Of a stretch of DNA of 64,000 nucleotides, positions 56,641 to 64,000 are shown piece after piece. The stretch is from Dasania sp. GY-MA-18. Its GTDB lineage: Bacteria > Pseudomonadota > Gammaproteobacteria > Pseudomonadales > Dasaniaceae. How positions within the stretch are numbered: position 1 is the first letter of the stretch; every line of letters starts with the position of its first letter. The translations under genes and the position numbers were made by a program. Under the pieces are notes generated by a model that had not been told where the DNA came from, did no database searches, and worked only from the letters and a program-made list of their open reading frames with translations. The stretch covers positions 1 through 64,000 of the forward strand of contig NZ_JANHAP010000008.1 in assembly GCF_024734385.1 (NCBI RefSeq), in the 5' to 3' direction.

Positions 56641-57564
56641 ATGTTTAGCGTGGCATCGGTAAAGAAAGTATGGGATAGGGGTGAGCATAATGCCTTTACC
56701 GACCTTTGTTATTTTAATGGTTTTTTTTGGCTGGTATTTCGCGAGGGGCAAGCTCATATTTCTGATGATGGCCGTATCGTAATACTTAGAAGTAGGGATG
56801 GTGAAAGTTGGCAGTGGGTAACCGAGCTGGCCATGGCTAATAGGGACTTAAGAGATCCTAAAATTGTCGTCACTCCGCAGCAGGAGCTACTGATTACTGC
56901 CGCCAGTGTGCATGGCAAGGCCAAGGCATTGGTTTTTCAAAGTTATATTTATCGTTCTAGGGATGGTCTTAACTGGTCAGCCGCTAAAGCGGTGGGTAGA
57001 GAGGGGGACTGGCTATGGCGCACCCGCTTTATCGATGGCGAAGGTTATGCGGTGTCATATAGCTTGGAGCAGGAAAGCAGCACGCTGTATAAAATGAACG
57101 CCGACGATAGCTACAGCCCTTATGTAGATCCATTGTTTAGCAAAGCGCAGAATGCTTTGGGGTTACCAAATGAACACGATTTATTTAGCCTGCCTAATGG
57201 TGAGCTGTGCTGCCTGTTACGCCGTGATGCCGATAGTGCTAGCGCACAGTTAGGCCGCAGTAAACCGCCTTATAAAAATTGGCGCTGGCGTGACTTGGGT
57301 GTGCATACCGGCGGCCCTGTGGCTTTGGTTTTATCAAATCAAACAATTATTTTGGCGGTGCGTTTGCTTAAGCCTGAAAGAACCAGTATCTGCACGCTAG
57401 ATGTAGAGGCCGGTAAAGTAGAGGAGTTATTGAGTTTGCCGTCGCAAGGGGATAGCAGCTATGCCGGTTTAGTTGAGCATGAAGGTAAGCTGTGGTGCAG
57501 TTATTATTCTAGCCATGAAGGTAAAACCTCCATTTACATGGCAGAGCTATTACTGGCGGCCTAG
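56641..57564 (+). CDS. Sialidase-like beta-propeller protein
   Basis: The roughly 307-residue protein (ATG 56641, GGTAGGG five bases upstream) contains repeated SRDGxxW-type Asp boxes: LRSRDGESWQW near 45 and YRSRDGLNWSA near 105. This is the signature of the six-bladed sialidase/BNR propeller. There is no signal peptide, so it may be cytoplasmic. The active-site Arg triad cannot be assigned with certainty. It converges with gspB. Confidence 0.7.
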   Translation: MFSVASVKKVWDRGEHNAFTDLCYFNGFFWLVFREGQAHISDDGRIVILRSRDGESWQWVTELAMANRDLRDPKIVVTPQQELLITAASVHGKAKALVFQSYIYRSRDGLNWSAAKAVGREGDWLWRTRFIDGEGYAVSYSLEQESSTLYKMNADDSYSPYVDPLFSKAQNALGLPNEHDLFSLPNGELCCLLRRDADSASAQLGRSKPPYKNWRWRDLGVHTGGPVALVLSNQTIILAVRLLKPERTSICTLDVEAGKVEELLSLPSQGDSSYAGLVEHEGKLWCSYYSSHEGKTSIYMAELLLAA

Positions 57565-57570
57565 TCTAAC

Positions 57571-58284
57571 TTACTGAAAATTAACCCAGCTGTTCAATGC
57601 CCCTAGGCGAAAGCGGGTGTTTTGATAACGTAAGATAATAAAATTTTCTTGTATGCTCTCTAGGCTGAGATCGCTATTAATAGCTGCGCCTTCTTTAATA
57701 ATTTTATTATTAATTTCTACATAGCTTTGCTGGTTAGCCAAATAGATATGCTGGTCATAATCAAGCGTAGGGATATTTTTTTGCAGGTTGATAGGCAGGT
57801 TGGATAAAAATGGCGGTAACTTCGCCGTTTTATGACGCTTGGGTGCTATGTTAGCGCTGCTGTTAATGGTGGCGCTTGCTTCGGCGGTTGTATTTTTGGG
57901 GGCTTGTTGTGTTTTATAGAGCTGGGCGATAGCCGGGTTGTTGTTTTGTGCGGCGGGAGCTACCGGTTGCTTTTGTGCTGGCTGAGCATCGCTTACTAGT
58001 GTTGGCTTATGGATAGCTTGGGAAGTGGTTGGTTTTAGCGCTGGGGCAGCTGCTGGCTCCTTATGGCTGATTTCCAGATTGTGTATATGGTTGTTAGCCT
58101 CGCCCGTAAAATAATACCAGCCTAGCGCAGCAAGCAAGGCCACAGCTATAGCAATTAATGGCTTGTGATAAGAGCGTTCATCTTCTGGCACTATGTTGAT
58201 CGCAGCGGCTTGTAAGTTGGGGCTGTTTTCTGCAGCGCTTCTATCGCGGTCAGCACGGTTTAAGGCTTCTAAAATTAGCGACAT
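57571..58284 (-). CDS. gspB: Type II secretion protein GspB
   Basis: The 237-residue protein starts SLILEALNRADRDRS, the conserved GspB opening. It has one membrane helix (about 42-60), an Ala/Pro/Gln-rich linker and the C-terminal T2SSB domain with LPPFLSNLPINLQKNIPTLDYDQHIY. It works with ExeA to build the secretin channel through peptidoglycan. Its ATG abuts the exeA stop. Confidence 0.9.
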   Translation of the reverse strand: MSLILEALNRADRDRSAAENSPNLQAAAINIVPEDERSYHKPLIAIAVALLAALGWYYFTGEANNHIHNLEISHKEPAAAPALKPTTSQAIHKPTLVSDAQPAQKQPVAPAAQNNNPAIAQLYKTQQAPKNTTAEASATINSSANIAPKRHKTAKLPPFLSNLPINLQKNIPTLDYDQHIYLANQQSYVEINNKIIKEGAAINSDLSLESIQENFIILRYQNTRFRLGALNSWVNFQ

Positions 58285-59855
58285 CAGAAGCTACCTTCTA
58301 ATAAAGTGGTGGGCTGTAATTGTTGTTCTAATTTAAGTAAGGTTTTTAAACCTACTACACCGTCGGCGGTCAAGCCTTGGGATTGTTGAAATAATATAAC
58401 TCTTTGATAAAGCGCGCGGTTAAATGTTTGCGTGCTCAGTGGCTGGCTTTGTTGATCTAAATTAGCAAACTGTTGCCCTAGCCATTGCACCAAGGGGCCT
58501 TGCTCCCCCAGCCCTATAGGGCCGCTATAAGATGCTGGCGCCTGCCATAGTAACGTGAAATTACCCGTCCACAAATAAGCTAATTCGCTTAGCGCTAAGC
58601 TTGTTTCGCCCTGCGGGGTGAGCAAGCTGGCTTGCTGCTGGCCCAGCCCTATAAGATTGGCGTAATAATATTGCTGGCCATCGCTAAGTTCTAGCATGAC
58701 CGGGCGTTGGTACTGTGCTAAAGCGGCCCAGTTATTTTCACGCAAGGCCTCGCAGCGAAAATTGCTGCCGCAGACGGGGTCGCCAACTGTTAAACCTAGG
58801 TGCTTGGCAAGTTGTTGCAGCGCTGCTTGATCTTGTTGATGCCAGCTAATGGTTTTGGCGGGCGCGGCGCTGATAGCCGCGTTGGCTAGGGTATTAGTCG
58901 TATGGCTTGTTGCGGGTGCTGTTAGCCTATTCTGTAGCTGCGGGGCAAAAACAGCGGCGGCAATGATCAGCGATACCAGCGCTAGCGCTTTGCTGAACTT
59001 AAGCCAAGGCCAGCGGCTTGCTACCGGCCCGCTAGCTTGCTCTTCGTCATTAATCTCATTAATGGCTTGCTGAGCTATGGCTTTGTCTATGGTGGTTTTA
59101 TTTTTGCCGTAGCAGCCCAGTAACATTCTATCGCATAGCACATTAATAACCCGCGGTGTGCCTTTGCTGGCCTGGTAGATTTTTTTAACTATCTGCGGCG
59201 AGAACAGGTTTTGATTGCCGGGCAGGCCAGCTATGTGTAAGCGGTGGCGTATATAGGCCTGTGTTTCGGCGAGGTTTAGGGTGCTGAGCTGAAAGCGTGC
59301 GGTAATACGCTGGGCCAATTGGCTGAGCTCGGGTTTTTGTAGCAGGCTGCGCAGCTCTGGTTGCCCCACTAAAATAATTTGTAAGAGTTTTTTAGTATTG
59401 GTTTCTAAATTGGTCAGCAGCCGTATTTGTTCTAGTGTTTCAAAATGTAAATGTTGGGCTTCGTCTATTAATAAAACCGTGTTGCGGCCACGTGCAAAAT
59501 TGTCAACCAGATGCTGGTGTATTTTGTCGGTGAGGGCTTTGCCCTGTAGTTCATCCTGCCGGTAGCTAATGCCCAGTTCATCACAAATGCTGGCTAGCAG
59601 TTCCAAGCTATTGAGTGAGGGGTTGAGCACTAGGGCCAGGTCAGTATTGTCGGGTAGCTGTTCTAATAGGCTGCGGGTGATGGTGGTTTTGCCTGTGCCC
59701 ACCGGGCCGGTTAATAAAATAAAACCGCCACCGGCACCCACGCCATATAGCAGGTGCGCCAAAGCATCGCGGTGCCTGGCGCTCATAAACAAATAGCGCG
59801 GGTCTACGGCTATGGAGAAGGGGGGCTCGGTTAATCCAAAGTAGCGGTGATACAT
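58284..59855 (-). CDS. exeA: Type II secretion ATPase ExeA (GspA)
   Basis: The 523-residue protein starts YHRYFGLTEPPFSIAVDPRYLF. It has Walker A GPVGTGKTT at 50-58, a Walker B LLIDEAQHL near 137, one membrane helix (about 290-306) and a C-terminal peptidoglycan-binding domain (YQRVILFQQSQGLTADGVVGLKTLLKLEQ). ExeA with GspB remodels peptidoglycan for secretin assembly. It overlaps gspB by one base. Confidence 0.92.
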   Translation of the reverse strand: MYHRYFGLTEPPFSIAVDPRYLFMSARHRDALAHLLYGVGAGGGFILLTGPVGTGKTTITRSLLEQLPDNTDLALVLNPSLNSLELLASICDELGISYRQDELQGKALTDKIHQHLVDNFARGRNTVLLIDEAQHLHFETLEQIRLLTNLETNTKKLLQIILVGQPELRSLLQKPELSQLAQRITARFQLSTLNLAETQAYIRHRLHIAGLPGNQNLFSPQIVKKIYQASKGTPRVINVLCDRMLLGCYGKNKTTIDKAIAQQAINEINDEEQASGPVASRWPWLKFSKALALVSLIIAAAVFAPQLQNRLTAPATSHTTNTLANAAISAAPAKTISWHQQDQAALQQLAKHLGLTVGDPVCGSNFRCEALRENNWAALAQYQRPVMLELSDGQQYYYANLIGLGQQQASLLTPQGETSLALSELAYLWTGNFTLLWQAPASYSGPIGLGEQGPLVQWLGQQFANLDQQSQPLSTQTFNRALYQRVILFQQSQGLTADGVVGLKTLLKLEQQLQPTTLLEGSF

Positions 59856-59909
59856 AGCGCAGTGCTTAGGCCCATGGTGTTATCGTGAGTATTGTTGCTC
59901 GTTGGCATT

Positions 59910-60182
59910 ATGCACCAGCACTGGGGTGAAGGCTATACGGAGGCTGATGCCTGCATCGCAAATAAGGCTTGCATATTAAAGGCTATAAATTACACTGGCG
60001 CTATTGTTATTTTTTATCTTTATGGTGCTGACTTAGCTCGGCCCCGTTTCTTATTCTCCCGCATGGATATGAGCATGAAGTTAGCTGCGATACTGCCCCT
60101 ATCGATTACTGCTTATTTTTGTAAGCAGCTATTTGCGCCCGTGATTATGGGGCCTGGCTATATTTGTGGCTGTGTGCGGTGA
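59910..60182 (+). CDS. Possible small protein of unknown function
   Basis: The ORF can start at the ATG at 59910 or at a TTG at 59892. The roughly 90-residue product is hydrophobic in two places (AINYTGAIVIFYLYGA and LAAILPLSITAYF) and has four to six Cys. I find no family. A strong plus-strand terminator lies just after its stop, which supports a transcript here. It may still be chance. Confidence 0.3.
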   Translation: MHQHWGEGYTEADACIANKACILKAINYTGAIVIFYLYGADLARPRFLFSRMDMSMKLAAILPLSITAYFCKQLFAPVIMGPGYICGCVR

Positions 60183-60211
60183 GTTAAGGTTTAGTTAGTT
60201 TATTTACCACA

Positions 60212-60238
60212 GCCGCAGCTACAGCCTGCGGCTTTTTT
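60212..60238 (+). terminator. Intrinsic terminator before the EamA gene
   Basis: GCCGCAG, a seven-base loop and CTGCGGC form a perfect 7-bp stem followed by T6. It points rightward, downstream of the possible small ORF and 40 bases before the EamA-family gene. Confidence 0.9.
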
Positions 60239-60280
60239 GTTTTTGAAGCGACCAATTTATGTTGCGGTAAGTGTTAGAGG

Positions 60281-61192
60281 ATGAGTATGGCTGTTATTGC
60301 TGCCTATATTACGGTTATTTTAATTTGGTCAACCACGCCCTTGGCGATTAAGCTGAGTAACGATAGCTTGGCACCTATTGCCGCGGTGAGTCTGCGTATG
60401 CTGCTGGCATTTGTGGGAGGCTGGTTAGTTACCTTGTTGTGGCGCAAGGCTGGCCGCTTGCAGTTGGCTAATGTTAAATCCTATGCGCTGGCCTCGTTAA
60501 CATTATTTCCTTCTATGCCTATGGTGTATTACGCGGCGCAGTTTATTTCTTCGGGTTTGATTTCGGTGTTGTTTGGTTTAATGCCCTTGGTGTCGGCGGT
60601 GTTTGCAGCCTATATATTGGACGAGCATTTTTTAACCTGGCGCAGGGTGGTGGCGCAATTAATTGCCTTGGCGGGTTTGGTGCTGATTTCTTATGGTCAG
60701 CTAAACCTTAGTGAACAGGCCATTTATGGTGTGTTGCTTACCGTATTGGCCACCACGATATACGCATGGAGCAGTGTCTATTTAAAAAAATTTAATAAAA
60801 CCCAAGAGGTCGCTGCCTTTGAGCAAACCGTGGGTGCTTTGCTGTTTTCCCTACCGGGTATGTTTATATGCTGGTGGTTGATTGAGGATGATTTTCAGCT
60901 GGTGTTTAGCGCCACTAGCGCGATCAGTGTGAGTTACTTGGCTTTTGTGGGCTCGCTGGTGGGATTTTTTGCATTTTTCTGGGTGTTGAATAAGCTCTCC
61001 ATGAGTTTGATCTCTATCATACCGGTGATCACGCCTATGCTGGCGCTGTGGCTGGGCATGACGGTGGCGGGTGAGGAGTTGGCGGCGATAACGCTGCTAG
61101 GCGCGGGCTTAATTATCAGCGGCCTAATGCTCTATGAGGGCATACCCATGTGGTTATGGAAAAAGGCAAGGTGTTACTGGTTAAATCGTTAG
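60281..61192 (+). CDS. EamA-family (DMT superfamily) transporter
   Basis: The 303-residue protein has ten hydrophobic segments in two EamA repeats, with the first repeat beginning AAYITVILIWSTTPLAIKLS and the second ATTIYAWSSVYLKKFN. Substrate is unknown; such proteins usually export metabolites. A terminator lies just upstream, so it likely has its own promoter. A 36-residue membrane protein gene follows. Confidence 0.9.
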   Translation: MSMAVIAAYITVILIWSTTPLAIKLSNDSLAPIAAVSLRMLLAFVGGWLVTLLWRKAGRLQLANVKSYALASLTLFPSMPMVYYAAQFISSGLISVLFGLMPLVSAVFAAYILDEHFLTWRRVVAQLIALAGLVLISYGQLNLSEQAIYGVLLTVLATTIYAWSSVYLKKFNKTQEVAAFEQTVGALLFSLPGMFICWWLIEDDFQLVFSATSAISVSYLAFVGSLVGFFAFFWVLNKLSMSLISIIPVITPMLALWLGMTVAGEELAAITLLGAGLIISGLMLYEGIPMWLWKKARCYWLNR

Positions 61193-61228
61193 CCTAACAG
61201 CGACTATATCAATAAGAGGTAATTTACT

Positions 61229-61339
61229 GTGTCGAAAAAAAAGCCCTGTAAACGTTGCCAGCGCACTCGCTGGGTATTGACGGCGGTAATACTGGTGACT
61301 ATGTCGGCTATTTTATATTTGGATGTGATGGCGAAGTAG
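61229..61339 (+). CDS. Small 36-residue membrane protein with CxxC
   Basis: A GTG-started ORF 36 bases after the EamA gene encodes SKKKPCKRCQRTRW, then a single hydrophobic helix (VLTAVILVTMSAILYLDV) and MAK. GAGG lies about nine bases before the GTG. The basic CxxC head followed by one membrane span is a coherent small protein. It may be translated with the EamA gene. Confidence 0.5.
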   Translation: MSKKKPCKRCQRTRWVLTAVILVTMSAILYLDVMAK

Positions 61340-61430
61340 GGGGGATTAAGCTACAAGTTACAAGCTTCAAGTGACTAGATACTGCCTTGCCTTATGGTTA
61401 AGTCAATATCCTGTATTGCTTAAATCTTAG

Positions 61431-62405
61431 TTATACCGCTTTAGTTAACAAATAGTGTTCTCTATGTTGCTCTATGGTCTGATAAATTTCTTGCGGGCAG
61501 CGCATGCGTTTTACTTGTTCAAATAATTGCTGCCCCATGGGATGGGCTTGGCGTAAATAGCTTAGCCATTGTTTAACGCGGCTGCCCACATATTTGGCTT
61601 CGTACATTTCTTCTGTGACCAGGCTGAACTGGGCTAAATGCTGGGCGATGTCGCTCCAGCACATACTGGTAACGGTTTCGCCTCTATTTAAGGTTTGTAT
61701 TTGTCTGGCCAGATCGGGGCGGGTGAGTAGGCCACGGCCCAGCATGACATCTTGGCAGCCGCTTTCTATCAAGCACCGCTGGTAGTCTTGCGGTGTCCAG
61801 ATTTCGCCGTTGGCGATGACTGGGATTTTGGCCTTGGCTTGGATGGCGTGTATATGCTGCCAATAGGCTGGGGGCTTATAGCCATCGACTTTGGTGCGGG
61901 CATGTATAGTAAGTTCATTGGCGCCAGCAGCAAAAATGGCGTCGGTAATATCTGCTAGCAGGCTGTGGTCTTCAAAGCCCAAGCGTATTTTGGCGGTGAC
62001 CGGCGTAGCTGTAGGGACCGCACTGCGTATCGCGCTAACGATGTTATAAAGACGCTGTGGTTCGCGCAGTAGTACTGAACCGCCATCGTTGCGGTTCACG
62101 GTTTTGGCGGGGCAGCCAAAGTTGATATCTATACCGGGCGCGCCCAGTTCGGCAGCGCGGTGAGCATTGGCGGCCATGGGGTCGGGCTGGCCACCTAATA
62201 ACTGTACATAGACGGGTACACCGCTAGGGGTAGTACCGCCTTGTTTTAATTCTGGGCACAATCGGTAAAACACACGGCGCGGTAGCAGTTGGTTGGTTAC
62301 CCTAACAAACTCGGTAACGCAGCGATCTATGCCGCCTATGCGCGTTAGCATGTCACGCATGGTGTGGTCGACAACGCCCTCCATAGGGGCAAGCATAATT
62401 CGCAT
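61431..62405 (-). CDS. dusC: tRNA-dihydrouridine synthase DusC
   Basis: From the ATG at 62405 the protein begins MRIMLAPMEGVVDHTMRDML, the usual DusC start; the ORF reaches an upstream ATG at 62525, but the extra 40 residues are not conserved-like. FGCPAKTVNRNDGGSVLL carries the catalytic Cys. GANELTIHARTKVDGYKPPAYW is the FMN-site region. It reduces uridine 16 in tRNA. No strong ribosome binding site is visible at 62405, so the start is not certain. Confidence 0.9.
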   Translation of the reverse strand: MRIMLAPMEGVVDHTMRDMLTRIGGIDRCVTEFVRVTNQLLPRRVFYRLCPELKQGGTTPSGVPVYVQLLGGQPDPMAANAHRAAELGAPGIDINFGCPAKTVNRNDGGSVLLREPQRLYNIVSAIRSAVPTATPVTAKIRLGFEDHSLLADITDAIFAAGANELTIHARTKVDGYKPPAYWQHIHAIQAKAKIPVIANGEIWTPQDYQRCLIESGCQDVMLGRGLLTRPDLARQIQTLNRGETVTSMCWSDIAQHLAQFSLVTEEMYEAKYVGSRVKQWLSYLRQAHPMGQQLFEQVKRMRCPQEIYQTIEQHREHYLLTKAV

Positions 62406-62830
62406 AGGCTGAGTACATTGTTGGGGTGAGTACTTTTTAAGCGGTCTATTCCTTTTGTGGCGCGCATTATAAGTTTTTTGGGCGGAATAAAAAGCGTCTT
62501 CTGAGGTTTGTAGTATGCCCGGCATTTTTTTGTAAATTTACTACAATGCCGGTTTAACTTGTTGATCTATAAGCTTTTTGCAAAAAGGCAGTAGTGGCGC
62601 GAGATTGCTAAATTGGTTGATAAATAGCCGTCGCAACTGTGCGTAAGCGATTGAATTTTAAAGATAATGTAATTTTTTTACTTTTTGTAGTGTGGTTGCC
62701 TAACGTTGTATTTATAGGTAAATTAGCGCTCCCCTACTCAGTGAGGCTGTAGATGACCCTACAGCGTTAACTAACATACTGACACGCTCCGGCAGATCCT
62801 GGCGCTTGTGAGCAAATTCGAGGTAAAGCG
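62406..62830. other. Promoter region upstream of oadGA and dusC
   Basis: About 425 bases between the divergent dusC and oadG. GCTGTAG and CCTACAGC around 62749-62769 form a short hairpin. I see no riboswitch class I can name. GAGG nine bases before the oadG ATG is the ribosome binding site. Confidence 0.4.
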
Positions 62831-63070
62831 ATGCAACAGACATTGATGCAACAGGGCGCAGAACTCATGCTTTATGGCATGGGCACGGTCTTTGTTTTTC
62901 TAACATTATTGGTTGTATTAACTACCATTATGTCTTCGTTAATACAGCGCTATGTTAAGCCTGAGCCGCCAGCTGGCCCCAGCGGAGGCGCAACAACAAC
63001 CGCTCCCCAGGCCGATAGCCAATTAGTCGCTGTGATTGCTGCCGCTATTAAACAACACCGCGCGCGTTAA
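62831..63070 (+). CDS. oadG: Oxaloacetate decarboxylase gamma subunit
   Basis: The 79-residue protein has one membrane helix (about 14-38, LMLYGMGTVFVFLTLLVVLTTIMSSLI) followed by a Pro/Gly linker and a short basic end, the standard OadG layout. It anchors the complex and helps assembly. It is 52 bases ahead of oadA in the same operon. The complex couples decarboxylation to Na+ export. Confidence 0.9.
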   Translation: MQQTLMQQGAELMLYGMGTVFVFLTLLVVLTTIMSSLIQRYVKPEPPAGPSGGATTTAPQADSQLVAVIAAAIKQHRAR

Positions 63071-63122
63071 TTCGCCGCGCTGTTCACCCCTTTTTAGTTA
63101 AATTATAAAAGGCTCGTTACCC

Positions 63123-64000
63123 ATGAGTGAAACAAAAAAACCCTTAGGTATTACCGACGTCGTCTTACGTGACGCACATCAATCCTTATTTGCTACCCGC
63201 ATGCGTTTAGACGATATGCTGCCCATAGCTGAAAAGCTGGATCAGGTAGGTTTCTGGTCACTAGAAACCTGGGGTGGTGCAACTTTTGACGCTTGTATAC
63301 GCTACTTAGGCGAAGATCCATGGGATCGCATACGCCAGCTTAAAAAGGCCATGCCTAACACGCCTATGCAAATGCTGTTTCGCGGCCAAAATATTTTAGG
63401 CTACCGTCACTATGCAGACGATGTGGTTGAGAAGTTTGTTGAGCGCTGTGCGGTAAACGGCGTAGACGTATTCCGCGTATTCGACGCCATGAACGATATG
63501 CGCAATATCGAAACGGCCCTAAAAGCCGTTAAGAAACAAGGCAAGCATGCGCAAGGTACTATCTCTTATACCTTAAGCCCCGTGCATAACATAGATATGT
63601 GGGTAGAGCAGGGTAAGCGCATAGAAGATATGGGTGCTGACTCTATTGCTATTAAAGATATGGCGGGTTTGTTAAAGCCTTATGACGGCTTTGAGCTAGT
63701 GAGCAAATTAAAAGCGGCCTGTGATATCCCCATACACATGCAGTGCCATGCGACTACCGGTTTATCAACAGCTACTGCGCTTAAGTGTGTAGAGGCGGGT
63801 ATAGATAATATTGATACCGCTATCTCTTCTATGTCTATGACTTACGGCCACAGCCCCACCGAATCAGTGGTTGCTATTTTACAAGGCACCGAGCGCGACA
63901 CCGGCTTAGATTTAGTGTTATTAGAAGAAATCGCCAACTACTTCCGCGAAGTGCGTAAGAAGTACGCTCAGTTTGAAGGTTCACTGCGCGGTGTCGATGG
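63123..64000 (+). CDS. oadA: Oxaloacetate decarboxylase alpha subunit, N-terminal part (partial)
   Basis: The first 293 codons read with the carboxyltransferase signature [18 protein letters not shown] (metal-binding Asp) and [31 protein letters not shown] and the HMQCHATTG His pair. The biotin domain would lie past the window end. AAAAGG lies near the ATG. It is the catalytic subunit of the Na+-pumping oxaloacetate decarboxylase that oadG starts. Confidence 0.93.
   Translation, partial: MSETKKPLGITDVVLRDAHQSLFATRMRLDDMLPIAEKLDQVGFWSLETWGGATFDACIRYLGEDPWDRIRQLKKAMPNTPMQMLFRGQNILGYRHYADDVVEKFVERCAVNGVDVFRVFDAMNDMRNIETALKAVKKQGKHAQGTISYTLSPVHNIDMWVEQGKRIEDMGADSIAIKDMAGLLKPYDGFELVSKLKAACDIPIHMQCHATTGLSTATALKCVEAGIDNIDTAISSMSMTYGHSPTESVVAILQGTERDTGLDLVLLEEIANYFREVRKKYAQFEGSLRGVD

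Noticed and set aside
62406-62525. 40-residue N-terminal extension of DusC
   Set aside because: The added residues are not DusC-like and the protein starts normally at MRIMLAPMEG.

Overview
The window looks like the chromosome of a marine-type gammaproteobacterium. The core genes fit this: a TonB-dependent receptor, ExeA/GspB of type II secretion, a MltC-like transglycosylase, DusC, YciA, a UPF0231/YacL-like protein, glutathione-dependent formaldehyde oxidation and the oadGA start of a Na+-pumping oxaloacetate decarboxylase. A Cellvibrionales-like lineage is my best guess, but no rRNA or tRNA gene is present to test it.

Layout. (1) 1-6400 is AT-richer mobile DNA. It holds the end of an IS66-like element, a small operon on the minus strand (DUF3987 primase/helicase-like protein, a small RHH-like protein, a Cys-rich protein), four 32-bp tandem repeats, a 116-bp duplicated block, a ParB-like protein, an XRE regulator with a triple operator, and a serine resolvase with candidate recombination sites. 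Together these look like the replication/maintenance module of a plasmid or integrative element. (2) 7181-16725 is a type I restriction-modification locus, hsdM-hsdS-[HTH protein + Doc toxin]-hsdR-GIY-YIG nuclease. (3) 16870-17200 has two copies of an 18-bp sequence resembling the 3' end of a tRNA/tmRNA gene, each followed by a strong terminator; these look like tandem attachment sites at the end of an island. (4) 18180-30366 is a second defence block: an AbiE-type toxin-antitoxin pair, then hsdM-hsdS-Schlafen/AlbA-hsdR-YgjP-like metallopeptidase-zinc ribbon in a tightly packed operon, then an HNH nuclease. (5) From about 30850 the genes are ordinary chromosomal ones.

Within the core part, 42455-48512 is a coherent cluster: TonB receptor, histone-deacetylase-like amidohydrolase, LuxR-type regulator and MFS transporter. 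A shared 19-bp near-palindromic motif lies upstream of the receptor, the amidohydrolase and the MFS/LuxR divergent pair, so the three units are probably one regulon. 48617-52430 is a formaldehyde detoxification group (FghA, AdhC, LysR regulator, GFA-family protein).

Dispersed repeats are prominent. A REP-like hairpin (CCGGC/GCCGG core) is present as an alternating six-unit array at 32281-32520, as pairs at 17240-17355, and inside a 340-bp MITE-like element with 10-bp target duplications at 52783-53142. A related palindrome sits in frame inside the second hsdM gene, where it encodes RHSREGGNL. The features most worth following up are the two composite type I loci with embedded accessory genes, the palindrome inside hsdM, and the amidohydrolase regulon.
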